Positions 59,601-64,000 of a stretch of DNA of 64,000 nucleotides are shown in pieces. Positions within the stretch are counted from its first letter, which is position 1. The number at the start of each line of letters is the position of its first letter. The position numbers were made by a program, and so were the translations under genes. This DNA is from Mycogone perniciosa (Eukaryota; Ascomycota; Sordariomycetes; Hypocreales; Hypocreaceae), in contig JAOALB010000090.1 of assembly GCA_025331125.1 (NCBI GenBank), forward strand, positions 1-64,000, in the 5' to 3' direction. A model generated the notes under the pieces. The model saw nothing but the letters and a program-made list of their open reading frames with translations. It ran no database searches and was not told the DNA's origin.

Positions 59601-62600
59601 CCCCCGCGTGTCTCCAGCAGACCAAGGCAATGAGGGGAGTCGAATGAGTCGAACTCCTCACACTTCCATGACCGGAGAAAGGCGATGGGATCCTCATGCC
59701 CTTTGCCGGAGGCAGACAATATGAAGACGGTTGATGCCCAGTCTTGTAGGACCAACTGGTCAAAGAGACGATCACCCTCGCTGGAAACGAATCGAGTGCG
59801 TAACATTGCATGGCGCTGAACCACTTGCTTCCATGATTTCACAACGCGTTCCAAGTCAACACCATCTGGAGATGTGGTGGCAAGTTTTGCAACGGCCCGT
59901 GTGAGGTACTGCTCTGGAGATTTCTGCTGGCTAAGAAGAATTCCTTGCTGCATTGGCGCGCAAGGATAGATGTCCTCAATGTTACCACGTTGAATTCCCT
60001 GGGCCTCTAGGCGTCTGATGAATGTATCAAGCTGGTGTTGGTCGAGTTTTGCAGCCGGGAAGTCCGAAGTGGTCAGAAGTACCGGGAGGGTAACTATTTC
60101 GGAAACCATGGTGTTCAGCGTGACCCTGAACTGGGTCATCCAATCTTTAATACTGTCCGACTTTGCCATCGTCTTATTGAAGCTGGCATGGATCACCAGT
60201 TGCCCTTCATCAACCAAGGCCGCGATTTCAAACAAAGCCAATCGAGACATGTGGGGATCAAAGTTCACCATAGCCTCGTCGTCATAATGGACTGGTCTAA
60301 AGAGCGAATCCTTTTTCTCCAACTGTTGGGTTAAGCCAAAGAAGTTGAATAGCACTTCCATGTGGTCAGAGGTGGTGCCCTCAAGATCCCTCTGCGAGCT
60401 TGATCCATAACGTTGCGCAAACTGCCTCCAGCCATGATCACTGGAAGAACTCAAGACTGTTTTGACGAGCTTGAGAGTGTCCAAAACACCATCCTTCGCA
60501 GTGACAGCAACAGTGATGGGAGATATTGTAGTGAACCATCCGACTGTCCTTGTTACGTCGATACTGTTGTCCCAGGTCGTACGACCATGGTGTTCAGTGA
60601 AGACAGAAGGTACACTTCGATCAGTGAAAACTACGCCAAAGGAGTGTAGTAATGACGCAATCATCAAATCAACGGGTTCAATGTTTCTACAGTGAGAAGC
60701 AACTCCCAGCACGCTGTCTGTAAGAGCAGATGGGAGATGCACCACAACATGGTCCACATCAGCATAAACATTGGGCCGGTCATGCATTGACCAGTACTCG
60801 AAGTTGCTCTGGAAATCTCCGATTGAGTTGTCAAGCTTCTCAACAGAAGCCATTTCGGAGACTCTCTTTTGCTGCAATTCGGTCCAAGCCTGGAAAGGGA
60901 TTGAAGCAGGTGTCGGTTTCCTGGATTTTAGGAGGTCCTCAAGGTCCCCTAGTATGATACGCCAGCTCACCAAGTCGACCACCAAGTGGTGGCAAACCAG
61001 AGATAGGAAAACCTCTTCAGGGGTCGAGATGAATGTGGCCACAAATAGTGGACCGGTCTCGAAATTTGTCAAGCTTTGTTTCGCCTTCGCAACCTCAAAG
61101 ACACCAGCTAGATCTCTGACATCACAGGTCTCAAATACCAGGCACCCGTCCGCAGAAGACTGTACTTGTTGCTGCCAGGATCCTTCAATTTTCTGAAACC
61201 TTGCCCGCAACATTCCATGCTGGCCAATAACACCTTCCAGCGCCTTCTGGACAGCTCCAGCAGTGAATTTTTGGAGCAATCTGAGCAAAAAGCTTTGGTT
61301 GAAATGGTTGACACCACGAGGGTTCTGTTCGAAATGCATTCTCTGGACTGGCCCCAGATCGAAGGGGACATCGTAGGTCTCGGCAAGCTTTTCGGTGCCT
61401 GAGACCTGGCTCCCTGACTGTTCCATCTTTGCAGCCAAGCTGGATAGCGATTGGGCTTGAAGCACGTCGCGTACTCTGAGTCGGTATCCGCGGGCTAAAG
61501 ATCTTGCAGTGAGCTGCATAGCTGAGATGGAGTCGCCACCGACACCGATGAAGGATAATCTCAGGTTAAGAGAGGAGGCTGGCTTGTTCAAAACTTCGGA
61601 TACAATCTCAAGCAGGGCTGCTTCCTGAGGTGACTGAGCAGATTGGCATTCGACGCCATCTGCTTCGGAAATCTGGGAGTAAGTGGATAAGTCCATTTTT
61701 GAGAGCCACCTGTCCAATAATCTCCGGTTCAACTTTCCAGAGACCATAGCAGGGATCCACTCAACCACTATCCAGACAGTTGGGGTCATATAAGAGGGTA
61801 AACGGCGGTACACAACATCTTGAAGGCCTTCAATGAGAGTTTTGGAGGCTTCTTTCTTACTTCCATCCACAAGTCGTGGATCCTGTTCAACCACCACGAC
61901 AGAATTTTCCTCGGAGAATGGCACAATAGCGACAATCTTGTCACGGCAGGGGCCTTCCCTTGGTAGCAATACGGCAGCCGGGATCGGGATAGCCACCTCA
62001 ATCTCGCTCAGCTCTATACGCTGGCCTCTGAGCTTCACTTGGGTGTCCTTGCGGGCAACGAAAGATAGAGTGCCGTCTGCGTGTACCTTAACCAAGTCTC
62101 CAGTCTGGTAGAACGTAGTTTCTGGGTCTTCTGACCAAGCGAGCCCACGAATAAAGGAGTTAGCGGTCTTTTCAGGGTCATTGAAGTAACCGCGAGAGAG
62201 CATCGGACCTGACATGAGGAGTTCACCAACACCACCAATGGGAGTAAGTTTATTAGGGTTCTTGGGGTCGACGATCCAGGCCGCAGATCCCATCGAACGA
62301 CCGATAAGAGCGCCACTTGTCGGCTCTGCATTCTCGGGTACAACGTATGATGTGCAGATCACGCAGCATTCCGTCGGTCCATACGCAAGGATAAGTTCTA
62401 ATGCTGTCCCCCATGTCTCAATCACGTCAGGAGCAATTGCTTCACCTCCACAAACAAGTGTTCGGAGGGTTGGAACCTGAGAAGGCTTGAGAGTACGAGC
62501 AAGAGATGGTGTCATGAAAACCCAGGTGACGTTGAAAGAAGTCAATACTTCGGGGAGACGTTCCATCCTGTCTGCATCCGATGGGATGCAAATACACGCT

Positions 62601-64000
62601 CCTATCTTGAGGGCTGTCAGATTCTCGGGAATTATGACATCGAAGGCTGGCGAGCCAAACTGCAAAACACGTCCATCTGGACGGAACCCAAGAAACTTGA
62701 TCTGTTGCTCAACGCTGAAGGAGAGAGCTTGATGCTGAATCACCACACCTTTAGGCCGGCCGGTACTTCCGGAAGTGAATATGACATATGCGTCATCCTC
62801 AGGTTGAACAATTGGCAGGGGTTCTTCATGGGTAGAGGTTTCTGCCGCTTCCTGCAGATGCTCAGGCTGTAAAACGTAGCAATCAGGTCCTAGATCCTTG
62901 CATATCTCTAGAGTCTTTTCTGAGACGAGCATCACTCTTGTACCGCATTGAGAGACGATATCTGCTAGTCGATCTTTAGGGTGTGATGGGTCTAGTGGTA
63001 CGAACGCACTACCGGATCTCAGGATTGCCAACATCGCAATGACGGACCATCGAGTCTTTTCAAAGCAGAATGGAACAAAAGATCCTCTACCTAAATGGGG
63101 ATAGGACTTGCGGAGATTTCTAGCGAGTCGCTCAGATAGCTGAGCAATGTCATTGTAAGCGAAGTTGCCATCCCAGGAATTCACAGCCTGTGCCTCTGGG
63201 TAGGCCTTAGAATGTTGGATAATGAGATCATGTACAATCGTCTTGATCGCTGGTTTCAATGTCTCTCGATTCCAACGTTGAATTTGATCCAAATCTTTGT
63301 TGCTAACAGTATCCAGATCATCAATTGTACGTTTGTGTGAACAGATGGTTCGAATTGCTTGCATATATGTCTCAAGAATACGCTCCGATTGATTTGAAGA
63401 AATCTTGTCATTCCAATAGTCAAACTCCAACTCAATCTCAGTTCCAGAAAGAGCTACGTTCAGTGTAATATCAAACTCAGTTGGCTGATATTGCCGTACA
63501 CCGTGGATTTTTGGATCGATAGCATCAAGTCCGGATACGGGAGACCACATGATTGAAATGGCTGTTGAAAAAAGGCTATGGTTGATTCCCAGAGCATGTT
63601 GAACCTGACCAAGGGAAACATACTGATGAGATAGACCATCGAGGAAGTCATCCTGGACTTTGCTCAAAGTCTCATTCACGGTCAACGACTCTCCAGACAG
63701 GTCGCATCGGCAAACCAGTGTGTTTATGAGAGGCCCGACCATATTCTCAATGCCTTTTATAGGCAGCTCTCTGCCGGAAGCCAGCAAACCAAAAGCGACA
63801 TCATCTCGGTTGAGAAGAGTGCGAAGTACCAAGGCCCATGCCAGCTGCAGAATGGTAGGAACAGTGACCCCTCGACTTCTCGCAAATCGACCAATCTCAG
63901 ACCCTTCTGGAATTGCTTGTTTGAGATGTAGAAGCTGCCTTGTAGTGACCTTCTCTGCGGTTGGCTCGAGTAGGGAAGGGAGGCTGCAAGACTCCAGGCC
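44298..64000 (-). CDS. Giant nonribosomal peptide synthetase, C-terminal 6494 aa (5' end beyond window)
   Basis: Exons on the minus strand: 46376->64000 (17.6 kb without an intron), 44808-46319, 44578-44733 and 44298-44489; introns 56, 74 and 88 nt. The frame is open across all joins and runs in phase to the window edge, so the N-terminus is missing. Visible order: C(partial)-A-T-E, C-A-T-E, C-A-T-E, C-A-T, C-T-C. All four A domains have the TSGSTG(K/R/V)PKG motif, YGPxE and the final GK(L/M/I) lysine; T domains carry GGDS except the last (HGDS). Three E domains show HHLV(V/I)DLVSW and TVGWFT, so three successive residues should be in D form. The protein lies in the cytosol and builds a peptide on phosphopantetheine arms. 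With the nearby PKS a lipopeptide is the likely product. No TE or reductase is present; the last C probably releases the product by cyclisation or transfer. Substrates cannot be named. Confidence 0.92.
47640..50880 (-). other. NRPS module d: C-A-T without epimerase
   Basis: C 49470-50880 (MNHVFTDG near 50370), A 47910-49450, T 47640-47880 (HLGGDSILAMQ). No E domain follows, so the residue stays in L form unless epimerised elsewhere. Pocket residues by eye: D-I-H-C-V-A-Y-I-F-K. In the A domain the usual TPxxA segment reads TTTVA. Confidence 0.75.
50900..55440 (-). other. NRPS module c: C-A-T-E
   Basis: C 54040-55440 (MDHKIIDG near 54945), A 52480-54020, T 52240-52440 (GLGGDSISAIRL), E 50900-52220 (HHLVIDLVSW near 51765; EGHGRETF). 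Pocket residues by eye: D-V-E-D-C-G-G-I-A-K. The Asp and Glu in the pocket are unusual and could fit a polar or basic side chain, but this is speculation. Confidence 0.75.
55460..60060 (-). other. NRPS module b: C-A-T-E
   Basis: C 58680-60060 (motif NHAIVDA, with Ala for the usual Gly, near 59565), A 57090-58660, T 56800-57040 (SLGGDSLTAMQ), E 55460-56780 (HHLVVDLVSW near 56360; EGHGRQAW). Pocket residues by eye: D-L-A-G-M-G-V-V-C-K, suggesting a small or aliphatic substrate at most. Upstream is an E domain, so this C should accept a D-residue donor. Confidence 0.75.
60080..64000 (-). other. NRPS module a: C(partial)-A-T-E
   Basis: Approximate parts: C end 63230-64000 (its HHxxxDG motif lies outside the window), A 61690-63220, T 61430-61640 (GVGGDSISAMQ), E 60080-61400 (HHLVVDLVSW near 60980; EHHGR near 60580, where the usual EGHGR Gly is His). 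Pocket residues read by eye (235 to 331, plus Lys517): D-V-P-F-V-G-A-V-I-K. I cannot assign the amino acid. Confidence 0.75.

Overview
This window is nuclear DNA of a filamentous ascomycete (Pezizomycotina; Eurotiomycetes seems plausible, but the sequence alone does not settle it). The evidence is the short introns (mostly 50-120 nt, with GT(A/G)NGT donors, CTRAY-like branch sites and YAG acceptors), the fungal gene families (kinesin with a long tail, Eme1, PDR-type ABCG, FSH hydrolases, highly reducing PKS, multimodular fungal NRPS) and an intron-containing tRNA. The left end (about 1-2 kb) is gene-free and TA-rich, like a RIP-degraded repeat.

The left half (2.9-22.6 kb) is mostly housekeeping: an FSH-type serine hydrolase (+), an alkyltransferase-like DNA-repair protein (+), a 1721-aa kinesin-4-like motor (-), a 3.6-kb gene-free region rich in simple repeats, the Eme1 subunit of the Mus81-Eme1 nuclease (+), a histidine phosphatase with a PIP-box-like tail (-), and a full-length PDR/ABCG transporter (-). 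A tRNA gene, probably Ala(CGC), lies at 23.6 kb.

The right part (about 24.3 kb to the edge) looks like a secondary-metabolite cluster. It holds a second FSH hydrolase (-), a small YCII protein (-), a 2423-aa highly reducing PKS (KS-AT-DH-degenerate MT-ER-KR-ACP, no thioesterase) (-), an MFS transporter (+) divergent from the PKS, an ABCC/MRP transporter (+), and the C-terminal 6494 aa of a giant NRPS (-) that runs off the right edge. The visible NRPS order is C(partial)-A-T-E / C-A-T-E / C-A-T-E / C-A-T / C-T-C: three consecutive epimerising modules, one non-epimerising module, and an adenylation-free C-T-C terminus.

Inferred working: the PKS makes a reduced acyl chain, which may be released by the FSH hydrolase or passed on directly. 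The NRPS would join it to a peptide rich in D-residues, the last C domain would release or cyclise the product, and the MFS and ABCC pumps would export it. No acyl-CoA ligase, acyltransferase or pathway-specific regulator is visible; these may lie beyond position 64000. I cannot name the product.
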